From Bacillota bacterium (GTDB lineage Bacteria > Bacillota > Clostridia > Lachnospirales > Cellulosilyticaceae), in the NCBI GenBank assembly GCA_023415525.1, contig JAEZKI010000412.1:1-8066 (forward strand): a stretch of 8,066 nucleotides of DNA, given 5' to 3'. This document shows, in pieces, positions 1 to 5,977 of this stretch. The position numbers were made by a program, and so were the translations under genes. Below the pieces are notes generated by a model. It ran no database searches. It was not told where the DNA came from and was given only the letters and a program-made list of their open reading frames with translations. Every line of letters begins with the position of its first letter. The stretch's first letter is position 1.

Positions 1-669
1 CCAATAGGTGTATTTAATCGTCCACTTTCTAATAAAGATAACAAAGCTATTGTAGCTGTTGCTGACAATGAAGTGATTGCAGAACAAGCAGTAGAATACA
101 TGGCTCAGGAAGCTAAAAAATTAGGCAAAAAAGTAACACCTCTTATTATGGTAGGCGATTTGGGTGATCCTAATGCTATTGCTCGTAAACAAGGATTCTA
201 CAATGTTATTGAAAAATATCCAGATTTATTTAATAAAGTAGTTGAAGTACCTACAAAATGGGATGCTGCAACAGGGCTTGCGAATTTACAAAGTGCTATG
301 CAAGCAAATCCAGATGTAGACTTCTTATTTACTTCATCAGACTTCTTATTTCCACAAATTAAAGCAGTACTTGAACCCTTAGGAAAATGGAAAAAAATCG
401 GAGAACCAGGTCACGTTATCATGGGTGGTTTAGATGGAGATTCAAGTGCAGGTAAGTTAATTGATGAAGGATACATTGATGCAACAGGCGTACAAGATGT
501 TTACTTTGAAGCACAGTCTATTTTAGATGAAATGTTAAAGGCTATTGAAAATGGTGATAAAACACCTGATATTTGGATACAAGATCCAGGATTTGCTTTA
601 ACACAAGGAAATGTAGAAGAAAGACGTATGGATATGTGGGGCAATAAACTACGTGAAGATTTAAAATAA
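1..669 (+). CDS. Sugar ABC transporter substrate-binding protein, C-terminal part (5' truncated by window edge)
   Basis: The reading frame is open from base 1 to the TAA at 667-669, so 222 codons of a longer gene are visible. The product belongs to the periplasmic-binding-protein type 1 (RbsB-like) family, which in Gram-positives is a lipoprotein that captures sugar outside the membrane. Family traits seen are VFNRPL near the start (a ligand-contact strand), an ADNE segment followed by a helix, GDLGDPNAIARKQGF (the GD..D..A..R..GF motif), NPDVDFLFTSSD, and MGGLDGD..AGKLIDEG near the C-terminus. Family members are usually about 330-370 residues, so the signal peptide and roughly the first third lie upstream. 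A GTG at 73 is internal and is not a start. It is the first visible gene of an importer with the three genes that follow. The sugar is not readable from sequence; a deoxyhexose such as fucose or rhamnose is inferred from the downstream aldolase. Confidence 0.9.
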   Translation, partial: PIGVFNRPLSNKDNKAIVAVADNEVIAEQAVEYMAQEAKKLGKKVTPLIMVGDLGDPNAIARKQGFYNVIEKYPDLFNKVVEVPTKWDAATGLANLQSAMQANPDVDFLFTSSDFLFPQIKAVLEPLGKWKKIGEPGHVIMGGLDGDSSAGKLIDEGYIDATGVQDVYFEAQSILDEMLKAIENGDKTPDIWIQDPGFALTQGNVEERRMDMWGNKLREDLK

Positions 670-688
670 TTTTTAACTTAAGATGAGC

Positions 689-735
689 AAAATAGGAGAG
701 TAATATAGTACTTTTTCTCTCCTATTTTATTTTTA
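689..735 (+). terminator. Rho-independent terminator or attenuating hairpin after the binding-protein gene
   Basis: A perfect 12-bp inverted repeat, AAAATAGGAGAG (689-700) and CTCTCCTATTTT (717-728), is separated by a 16-nt loop. The right arm ends in TTTT and is followed by ATTTTT. It lies 19 nt after the stop of the binding-protein gene and before the permease, with no obvious new promoter after it. Because the left arm begins with AAAA, it could work on both strands. The likely role is partial termination, or protection of the 3' end of the binding-protein mRNA, so that this protein exceeds the permeases. That role is inference from position. Confidence 0.8.
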
Positions 736-760
736 AGCATGTAAGGATAGTTGGATGATT

Positions 761-766
761 GGAGGG
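761..766 (+). promoter_or_regulatory. Ribosome binding site supporting a TTG start for the first permease
   Basis: GGAGGG lies 6 nt before an in-frame TTG at 773. An ATG at 755 is also in frame and has a weaker AAGGA (743-747) 7 nt upstream. Starting at 755 would translate the GGAGGGATA stretch as Gly-Gly-Ile, which is what a ribosome binding site read as protein looks like. The TTG start is therefore preferred. Confidence 0.55.
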
Positions 767-772
767 ATAAGA

Positions 773-1864
773 TTGAAATTAGAAGAAAAGAAAACAACAA
801 ATCAAAAGGCAAAAAGTTTGGTAGAGAAAAGCAAGTATATACTAAAAAAGATTTTCGTATCTGAGTATTTTATACTTTATCTAAGTTTAGCATACTTTTT
901 TATACTGGTTCCATTTGTTCCAGGGCTTGCATCAGTACCTAATATCATGAATTTATTTTCTAATATGTGGCCTATGCTTACCATAGCTATTGGTCAGACA
1001 ATGGTTCTTATTGTTGCGGGTATAGACTTATCTCAAACAGCAACGCTAGGCATTACAAGTATTATTGGCGCAATGGTTATGTCTACAGGGATAGACCCTG
1101 CATTACTTGAAACTTCTCCTCTTTGGGGCTGGTTCATTACAGAACAAGGTGGGGTATTAGCTGGAACTCGTATGGCAATACCTGTTGGGATTGTTATCAT
1201 GCTTGCTGTAGGAACGTTAATAGGATGGTTTAATGGTATAGCAATAGCAAAATTTAAAATAACTGCTTTTATGGTAACACTTGTTTCGCAAATGTTTTTT
1301 GGTGCACTAGCAATATATCTTAGCACTTCACAAAATATAATGAATCTTCCTAAAGCCTTTAGTTCGATAGGTACAGAAGGGATTGGAATAATACCATTTT
1401 CACTTGTCATTGCAGTGGTACTAGGAATAGTAGCACACATTATACTAAGTAGTACTGTACTAGGCAGATGGCTTTATTCAACAGGAACCAATATAAAATC
1501 TTCTATAGTGTCAGGTGTACCTACAGATAAAGTAGTAATCTTTGCATACATGTTTAGTGGATTTTGTACATCAGTAGGAGCCATTTTATACTCAGCAAGA
1601 CTAGGGATGGGGAGACCAACCCTTGGAGATAACATGCTGATGGATATAATTGGGGCTACAGTAATTGGTGGAACCAGCATGTTCGGAGGAAAAGGAAAAG
1701 TTTTATGGACAGTATTTGGAGTATTCTTCTTTGTACTTCTATCAAATACCTTAAACTTACTGAATTTGTCTTACTTTACAATCAATATTGTAAAGGGAGC
1801 CATAATAGTTATAGCTGCATTTATAGATGTAACAAGAACACGCATTATAGCAAAAGGACTTTAA
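773..1864 (+). CDS. Sugar ABC transporter permease (RbsC-like), first of two
   Basis: This integral membrane protein of 363 residues (369 if it starts at the ATG at 755) forms half of the sugar channel. A basic cytosolic N-terminus of about 30 residues precedes the first membrane helix (about 31-50). The family motif G-T-x-x-GGIDLSVG appears in altered form as GQTMVLIVAGIDLSQTATLG (74-93). The conserved C-terminal loop is GATVIGGTSMFGGKGK (294-309), and the cytosolic ATPase-contact region lies around GTNIKSSIVSGVPTDKV (238-254). Compared with the second permease it has a roughly 30-residue extra loop rich in Trp, Gly and Thr (about 103-134), probably outside the cell. It sits between the binding-protein hairpin and the ATPase gene, 15 nt apart from the latter. 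It probably forms a heterodimer with the permease at 3419-4420. The family call is firm; the substrate is inferred. Confidence 0.88.
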   Translation: MKLEEKKTTNQKAKSLVEKSKYILKKIFVSEYFILYLSLAYFFILVPFVPGLASVPNIMNLFSNMWPMLTIAIGQTMVLIVAGIDLSQTATLGITSIIGAMVMSTGIDPALLETSPLWGWFITEQGGVLAGTRMAIPVGIVIMLAVGTLIGWFNGIAIAKFKITAFMVTLVSQMFFGALAIYLSTSQNIMNLPKAFSSIGTEGIGIIPFSLVIAVVLGIVAHIILSSTVLGRWLYSTGTNIKSSIVSGVPTDKVVIFAYMFSGFCTSVGAILYSARLGMGRPTLGDNMLMDIIGATVIGGTSMFGGKGKVLWTVFGVFFFVLLSNTLNLLNLSYFTINIVKGAIIVIAAFIDVTRTRIIAKGL

Positions 1865-1879
1865 TAGGGAGGTGAACAA

Positions 1880-3391
1880 ATGCCTAAAACAGTTTTGGAA
1901 TTAAAAAATATTAATAAGAGTTTCTTTGGGATAGCTGCACTAAAGGATGTAGAGTTTTCGGTAAAACAAGGACAAGTAATTAGTCTTATTGGGGAAAATG
2001 GAGCAGGTAAATCTACATTAATGAACATTATTGGAGGCGTCCTTAAACCAGATAGTGGTGAAATGAAACTGCAGGAGCAAAGCTACATACCTAATACACC
2101 TAAAGATGCCGCCGGAGCAGGCATTGAGTTTATACATCAAGAACTCAACTTATTTCCTAACCTAAGTATTGCAGATAATATGTTTATCACTAAATTTCCT
2201 AAAGTATCTCAAACACCTATTATTGATAAAGCGAATATAAGAAGTCATACAAAAGAAATGCTGCAAGAAGTAGACTTAAAAGTTTCACCAGATACGCTAG
2301 TTGAAAATCTTTCACCAGGAGAAAGACAGTTAGTTGAAATAGCAAAGGCTATTAGTTCGGATCCTCAGATACTTATCTTTGATGAACCCACTACCTCTCT
2401 TACAGCCAAGGAAACAGAACGTCTATTTGAAATTATTAATAATTTAAGAACTAGAGGAAAAGCAATTATTTATATCTCACATATTCTAGCAGACGTCATG
2501 AAAATATCAGATGAAATCGTTGTTTTAAGAGATGGACAGGTTACAGATAAAGGATTAAAAAAGGATTTCACCATAGACAGAATGATTTGTTCCATGGTAG
2601 GAAGAGACATTAAGCAGCTTTATCCTGAGAGAAAGTCTCAGCCTGAAGATCAAATAGCTTTAAAACTAGAAAACGTGTCGCAGCCAGGTACTGTACATAA
2701 TATAAGCTTCGAGCTTTATAAAGGAGAGGTACTGGGTATATTTGGACTCATGGGTTCAGGAAGAAGTGAACTAGCTAGAATCATATTTGGCTTAGATCCC
2801 CATGAAAGTGGAAAAATAAGTATAGATGGAGACAAAGTATGTGGCATCTCTCCTCAAAATAGTATAGAAAACAAGCTTGCATTTGTTACAGAAAATAGAA
2901 GAGAAGAAGGCTTGCTAATGGATGTTTCTATAGCTGAAAATATGGGCCTTGTGACTTTAACCCAATATGCCTCAAAGTTAACCAAAGTTATCAAGAAGAC
3001 CTCTCTTTATGAACAAGTAAAAAAAGTAGGAGAGCTCCTTAAATTAAAAAGTGGAGACATTCAGAAATATCCACCTAAGAGCCTAAGTGGGGGAAATCAA
3101 CAAAAAGTAGTTATAGGTAAATGGCTGATGACAAGTCCTAAAGTATTAATAGTTGATGAACCAACAAGAGGAATAGACGTAGGAGCAAAGTATGAAGTAT
3201 ACAGCATCATCAATGACTTAGCAGCTCAAGGAACAGGTGTTTTAATGATTTCATCTGAACTAGAAGAACTAATGGGAACTTGCGACAGGATATTAGTTAT
3301 GAATAAGGGAGAAATCATAAGTGAATTCTTAAAAGATGGATTGACTCAAAAGAATATCATGCGTGCAGCATTTAGACAGGATGCAGTATAA
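1880..3391 (+). CDS. Sugar ABC transporter ATP-binding protein, two fused ATPase domains (RbsA/MglA type)
   Basis: This 503-residue cytosolic protein powers sugar import by ATP hydrolysis. Domain 1 has Walker A GENGAGKST (38-46), a Q-loop at HQELN (86-90), signature LSPGE (144-148), Walker B ILIFDEPTTSL (164-174) and switch His201. Domain 2 has the degenerate Walker A GLMGSGRSE (289-297), which lacks the P-loop Lys, as is usual for this family. It also has TENRREEGL (337-345), a canonical LSGGNQQK signature (402-409), Walker B VLIVDEPTRGIDVG (422-435) and Ser in place of the switch His (MISSELEEL). One site is therefore expected to hydrolyse ATP efficiently. The length is typical of the carbohydrate-uptake class 2 family. 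Ribosome binding site GGGAGGTGA (1867-1875) sets the ATG. The gene lies between two permease genes, consistent with one ATPase serving a permease heterodimer. Confidence 0.95.
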   Translation: MPKTVLELKNINKSFFGIAALKDVEFSVKQGQVISLIGENGAGKSTLMNIIGGVLKPDSGEMKLQEQSYIPNTPKDAAGAGIEFIHQELNLFPNLSIADNMFITKFPKVSQTPIIDKANIRSHTKEMLQEVDLKVSPDTLVENLSPGERQLVEIAKAISSDPQILIFDEPTTSLTAKETERLFEIINNLRTRGKAIIYISHILADVMKISDEIVVLRDGQVTDKGLKKDFTIDRMICSMVGRDIKQLYPERKSQPEDQIALKLENVSQPGTVHNISFELYKGEVLGIFGLMGSGRSELARIIFGLDPHESGKISIDGDKVCGISPQNSIENKLAFVTENRREEGLLMDVSIAENMGLVTLTQYASKLTKVIKKTSLYEQVKKVGELLKLKSGDIQKYPPKSLSGGNQQKVVIGKWLMTSPKVLIVDEPTRGIDVGAKYEVYSIINDLAAQGTGVLMISSELEELMGTCDRILVMNKGEIISEFLKDGLTQKNIMRAAFRQDAV

Positions 3392-3418
3392 AATTTTTTA
3401 ACAAGGAGGTATGAAAAG

Positions 3419-4420
3419 ATGAAAGATACTGTTAATAAGCTATTACTAACGTTATTAAAAAACACACCTATTGTGTTATTTATAGTCATATTTATATTGT
3501 TTGGTATACTGTCTCCCAAGTTTTTTAGTTATACAAACTTTGAAAATATAGCTACCCAGGCATCCTATGTAGGGATTATAGCAGTAGGAATGACTTTTAT
3601 ATTACTTACAGGAGGGATTGACCTATCTGTAGGATCTATTATGTATGTATCAGCAGCTACAACAGGGGTCTTAATAGCAAAGGGAATGCCTATACCCATA
3701 GCCCTATGCTTAGCGCTTGTTATTGGGGTTGTGTTTGGAGCAGTGAATGCATTTGCTATTGTTAAACTTAAAATATTACCATTTGTAGTAACGCTTAGTA
3801 CTATGGTTGCTGGAAGAGGCGTTGGGTTGTGTATTACAGAATCAAGGTCTATTATGCTTCCAGATACAATTACCCAAATAGGCTCTACCAGGATCATAGG
3901 CATTCCTCTTCCAATTATTATTTTTGCTATTGTCGTTGGGACAGCCTATATTATTTTAGCTAAAACAACATTGGGAAGGCAGATATATGCTACAGGAAAT
4001 GACGTAGAGGCAGCAAAAAAAGCGGGTATTAATACGGATAAGGTACTTTTTACAATCTATATATTAAGTGGACTCTTTGCTGCGCTAGGAGGCATTATTT
4101 CTGTAGCTCAATTAGGCAATATTAATGCAGGATTTGGAAGTGGTGATGAGTTTGACGCTATAGCTGCTGCAGTACTTGGTGGAACAAGTTTATTCGGTGG
4201 CGTTGGAGGGGTATTCCCTGGAACTGTTATAGGAACTGTTTTAATACAGATGATTCAAGCAGGGCTTGTATACCTTCAAGTCAATCTTTACATACAGCCA
4301 ATTATATCAGCAGGAATTATATTCTTAGCAGTATTTTTAGACAGCATAAGGGACGCTAAGATCAATAAAATGGAACGTAGAAAAATAAGAACTGAACAAA
4401 CGTCTGCAAGTGCCAAGTAA
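3419..4420 (+). CDS. Sugar ABC transporter permease (RbsC-like), second of two
   Basis: This 333-residue membrane permease has canonical family motifs: GMTFILLTGGIDLSVGS (57-73), ATGNDVEAAKKAGI (191-204, the ATPase-contact loop), and AAVLGGTSLFGGVGG (250-264). About eight to ten hydrophobic segments span the chain, and the C-terminus is a charged cytosolic tail rich in Lys, Arg and Ser. The start is set by AAGGAGGT (3403-3410), 8 nt before the ATG. An ATG at 3411 meets a stop after three codons and is not used. The gene follows the ATPase gene by 27 nt and closes the transporter operon ahead of the hairpin at 4443-4481. Its motifs are much closer to the family norm than those of the first permease, so the pair is probably an asymmetric heterodimer. 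The substrate is inferred only from context. Confidence 0.92.
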   Translation: MKDTVNKLLLTLLKNTPIVLFIVIFILFGILSPKFFSYTNFENIATQASYVGIIAVGMTFILLTGGIDLSVGSIMYVSAATTGVLIAKGMPIPIALCLALVIGVVFGAVNAFAIVKLKILPFVVTLSTMVAGRGVGLCITESRSIMLPDTITQIGSTRIIGIPLPIIIFAIVVGTAYIILAKTTLGRQIYATGNDVEAAKKAGINTDKVLFTIYILSGLFAALGGIISVAQLGNINAGFGSGDEFDAIAAAVLGGTSLFGGVGGVFPGTVIGTVLIQMIQAGLVYLQVNLYIQPIISAGIIFLAVFLDSIRDAKINKMERRKIRTEQTSASAK

Positions 4421-4442
4421 AAGACAGTTGAATAATTAACAG

Positions 4443-4490
4443 ATATACTAACTAGAACGATAAGGCCTTTAGTTAGTATATTTATTAATT
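4443..4490 (+). terminator. AT-rich hairpin, probable terminator of the transporter operon
   Basis: A perfect 12-bp inverted repeat, ATATACTAACTA (4443-4454) and TAGTTAGTATAT (4470-4481), has a 15-nt loop and is followed by an imperfect T/A-rich tail. It lies 22 nt after the permease stop and just before the microcompartment promoter. The stem holds only two G-C pairs, so termination may be weak. A protein-binding palindrome is the alternative. Confidence 0.55.
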
Positions 4491-4512
4491 AATGTAAAAC
4501 CGGTTTTATAAA
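4485..4512 (+). promoter_or_regulatory. Predicted promoter of the microcompartment operon
   Basis: A good -10 box TATAAA (4507-4512, running on as TATAAAAT) is preceded, after 16 nt, by a poor -35 box TTAATT (4485-4490). Transcription would begin near 4520, leaving a leader of about 30 nt before the aldolase ATG. The poor -35 box suggests dependence on an activator or a promoter limited by the overlapping operator. This is a sequence-based prediction only. Confidence 0.45.
4495..4508 (+). promoter_or_regulatory. Perfect 14-bp palindrome, candidate LacI/CcpA-family operator
   Basis: TAAAACCGGTTTTA is fully self-complementary with a central CG, the usual form of LacI-family sites. Against the catabolite-response consensus TGWNANCGNTNWCA it matches eight of ten fixed positions, failing at G2 and C13. 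A pathway-specific LacI-family repressor is therefore a better guess than CcpA. It covers the promoter spacer and touches the -10 box, so binding would block RNA polymerase. The regulator gene is not in the window. Confidence 0.6.
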
Positions 4513-4550
4513 ATGACTCTACTAAGCAGAAGTGCGGGAGGAGAAAAAGT

Positions 4551-5306
4551 ATGTCTATTGAGGAAGAAAGAATTAAACAAGATATGATTCAGGTAGGAAG
4601 AGACCTGTATCATAAGGGATTACTAGTAGGAACGGACGGCAATATCAGTGTAAGAATTTCTGAAAATGAGCTGTTTATCACAGCTTCAGGATTTTGCAAA
4701 GGAAGACTGCAACCAGAACATATTACAAAAGTTGATCTGAATGGAAGAGTTCTAGAAGGATTGAAACCAGCACGAGACATAAGAATGCACCTAGCTGTTT
4801 ATAAAGAAAGAGCTGAGGTTAAAGCTGTAGTTCATGCACATCCACCAATCACAACGGGGTTTGCAATGTCGGAGATATCTTTTGATAAAGTAGCACTTCC
4901 AGAAGTATTATTTGTAATTAACAGTATTGGAGTAACGGGCTATACAACGCCCACAACCATTGAAGTACCTATGGAAGTTGCTAAAACTCTTCAAAGAGAC
5001 AAAGAGTGTCAGGCACTTATTTTAGCCAATCATGGGGCACTGACTTTAGGGCAAGATGTATATGATGCTTTCTATAAATTAGAAACACTAGAAATGTTCC
5101 TTAAAGCTACTTTAGTCAGCAAAATGGTAGGAAATACCCGCTACCTCAATGAGGACCAGCTTCAAAAAGTTGATCTTCTTAAAAAAGGAGCAGATCCAGA
5201 TGAGGTGGTTCCGCCAAGCAGGGCTTACGGACAACAGCCTAACGAAGAAGAAATGGTAAGGTTTATTACAAGCAAAGTTCAAGAAATCTTAAAAGGAATG
5301 CTCTAG
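4551..5306 (+). CDS. Class II (zinc) sugar-phosphate aldolase, L-fuculose/L-rhamnulose-1-phosphate type, microcompartment-associated
   Basis: The likely reaction is cleavage of L-fuculose-1-phosphate (or L-rhamnulose-1-phosphate) to DHAP and L-lactaldehyde. The 251-residue chain aligns with E. coli FucA: GTDGNIS (27-33, phosphate loop), TASG (44-47), zinc ligands H95 and H97 in VVHAHPP, and third ligand H161 in NHG. The FucA SSE triad (Ser71, Ser72 and catalytic Glu73) reads Ala74-Arg75-Asp76 here. FucA has 215 residues. The extra length here is mostly a C-terminal tail: a Pro/Asp-rich linker (about 213-230) and a 20-residue amphipathic helix ending at the C-terminus, which looks like an encapsulation peptide. 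Ribosome binding site GGGAGGAG (4536-4543) sets the ATG. It is the first gene of the shell operon, 21 nt before BMC-H, which supports a compartment role. The family is certain; substrate is uncertain, and ribulose-phosphate epimerase-like relatives are less likely. Confidence 0.87.
   Translation: MSIEEERIKQDMIQVGRDLYHKGLLVGTDGNISVRISENELFITASGFCKGRLQPEHITKVDLNGRVLEGLKPARDIRMHLAVYKERAEVKAVVHAHPPITTGFAMSEISFDKVALPEVLFVINSIGVTGYTTPTTIEVPMEVAKTLQRDKECQALILANHGALTLGQDVYDAFYKLETLEMFLKATLVSKMVGNTRYLNEDQLQKVDLLKKGADPDEVVPPSRAYGQQPNEEEMVRFITSKVQEILKGML
5244..5303 (+). other. Candidate encapsulation peptide at the C-terminus of the aldolase
   Basis: Residues 232-251 (EEEMVRFITSKV then QEILKGML) form a predicted amphipathic helix with hydrophobic V236, I239, V243, I246, L247 and M250 on one face. 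A flexible Pro/Gly/Asp-rich linker separates it from the aldolase fold, and E. coli FucA has no counterpart. Short helices of this kind direct enzymes into microcompartments. The assignment is from pattern and context. Confidence 0.65.
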
Positions 5307-5327
5307 GGCTAAAAGGAGTGAGGGAAA

Positions 5328-5645
5328 ATGGCAAGAGATGCATTAGGGTTAGTTGAAACATTAGGAATGGTTGGATGCATAGAAGCTTCTGATACAATGG
5401 CTAAGGCCGCAGATGTAGTAGTAGTTGGGTTTGAAATGATTGGAGCAGGATATGTGACAACTATTGTAAGAGGGGATGTATCGGCTGTTAAAGCAGCAGT
5501 AGAAGCTGGAGCGGAAGCAGCAAGTCGTACTGGAGAGCTGGTAAGTGCACATATTATTCCAAGGCCTCATACTGATCTTGAAACGATCTTTCCTTTTAAA
5601 GAAGCAGCTAGGACGCCTGTAAAAACAAAAGAAGCTGCAAAATAA
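5328..5645 (+). CDS. BMC-H microcompartment shell protein (PduA/PduJ-like hexamer)
   Basis: This 105-residue single-domain BMC protein should form flat hexamers that tile the shell facets, with a central pore for small metabolites. The sequence follows PduA almost end to end: ALGLVETLGMVGCIEASDTM (5-24), edge lysine K26 of the hexamer contact, GFEMIGAGYVTTIVRGDV (34-51), then AHIIPRPHTDLE with R79 of the edge contact. The pore loop, KIGSG in PduA, is MIGAG here (37-41), replacing a lysine and the pore serine by Met and Ala. A C-terminal tail rich in Lys and Ala (about 91-105) goes beyond the fold. Ribosome binding site AAGGAG (5313-5318) sets the ATG. It is the only hexamer gene in view, so other shell genes (BMC-T at least) are expected downstream or elsewhere. 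Confidence 0.95.
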   Translation: MARDALGLVETLGMVGCIEASDTMAKAADVVVVGFEMIGAGYVTTIVRGDVSAVKAAVEAGAEAASRTGELVSAHIIPRPHTDLETIFPFKEAARTPVKTKEAAK

Positions 5646-5670
5646 GGTAAAGGATTGAAGGGGGCAAGAT

Positions 5671-5973
5671 ATGACTATTGGAAAAGTAGTAGGAACCGTA
5701 GTTTGTACGCAGAAGGACCCGGGATTAATAGGTAAAAAGATGCTCGTTGTACAACCCCTTGATATTGAAAAGATTGTTGATAAGGGGAATGTAGTTGTAT
5801 CTATTGATGGGATAGGAGCAGGTATTGGAGATATTGTTATGGTAGTTACTGGAGGATCAGCTCGACTAGCAGAGGGGTTTTCGAAAGTGCCTGTAGATAA
5901 TACCATTATTGCGATTGTAGATACCATAGAAGTAAAAGGAAATATAGTACTAAATAACAAGAAGGGGGTATGA
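5671..5973 (+). CDS. BMC-P microcompartment vertex protein (EutN/CcmL/PduN-like pentamer)
   Basis: This 100-residue protein of the EutN/CcmL family should form the pentamers that cap the twelve vertices and close the shell. Recognisable stretches are GKVVGTVVCTQKDPGLIGKK (4-23), the basic first strand-loop, then VVQPLD (26-31), the pentamer core DGIGAGIGDIVMVVTGGSAR (46-65), and the final strand IIAIVDTIEV (79-88). The length is that of the family. It lies 25 nt after BMC-H, with AAGGGGG (5658-5664) as ribosome binding site, and only 4 nt before the dehydrogenase ATG, so translation of the two is probably coupled. With BMC-H it gives the minimum facet-plus-vertex parts of a shell. Confidence 0.95.
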   Translation: MTIGKVVGTVVCTQKDPGLIGKKMLVVQPLDIEKIVDKGNVVVSIDGIGAGIGDIVMVVTGGSARLAEGFSKVPVDNTIIAIVDTIEVKGNIVLNNKKGV

Positions 5974-5977
5974 GTCT

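Noticed and set aside
73..75. GTG as the start of the binding protein
   Set aside because: The frame is open to base 1 and the codons before it encode a conserved ligand-binding stretch (VFNRPL), so the gene begins upstream of the window.
1033..1440. Reverse-strand open frame within the first permease
   Set aside because: Its Ile/Pro/Thr-rich composition is that expected from the antisense of membrane-protein codons, and the forward frame carries clear permease motifs.
3411..3422. ATG directly after the AAGGAGGT of the second permease
   Set aside because: It is out of frame, ends after three codons and is too close to the ribosome binding site.
4495..4508. Palindrome as a standard CcpA catabolite-response site
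   Set aside because: It lacks the G at position 2 and C at position 13 of the consensus, and its perfect symmetry suits a dedicated LacI-family regulator better. CcpA binding is not excluded.
5361..5960. Long reverse-strand open frame across the two shell genes
   Set aside because: It overlaps two unmistakable shell genes, gives a Cys/Ser/Phe-rich product with no family resemblance, and has no ribosome binding site suited to it. It is the shadow of the forward genes.
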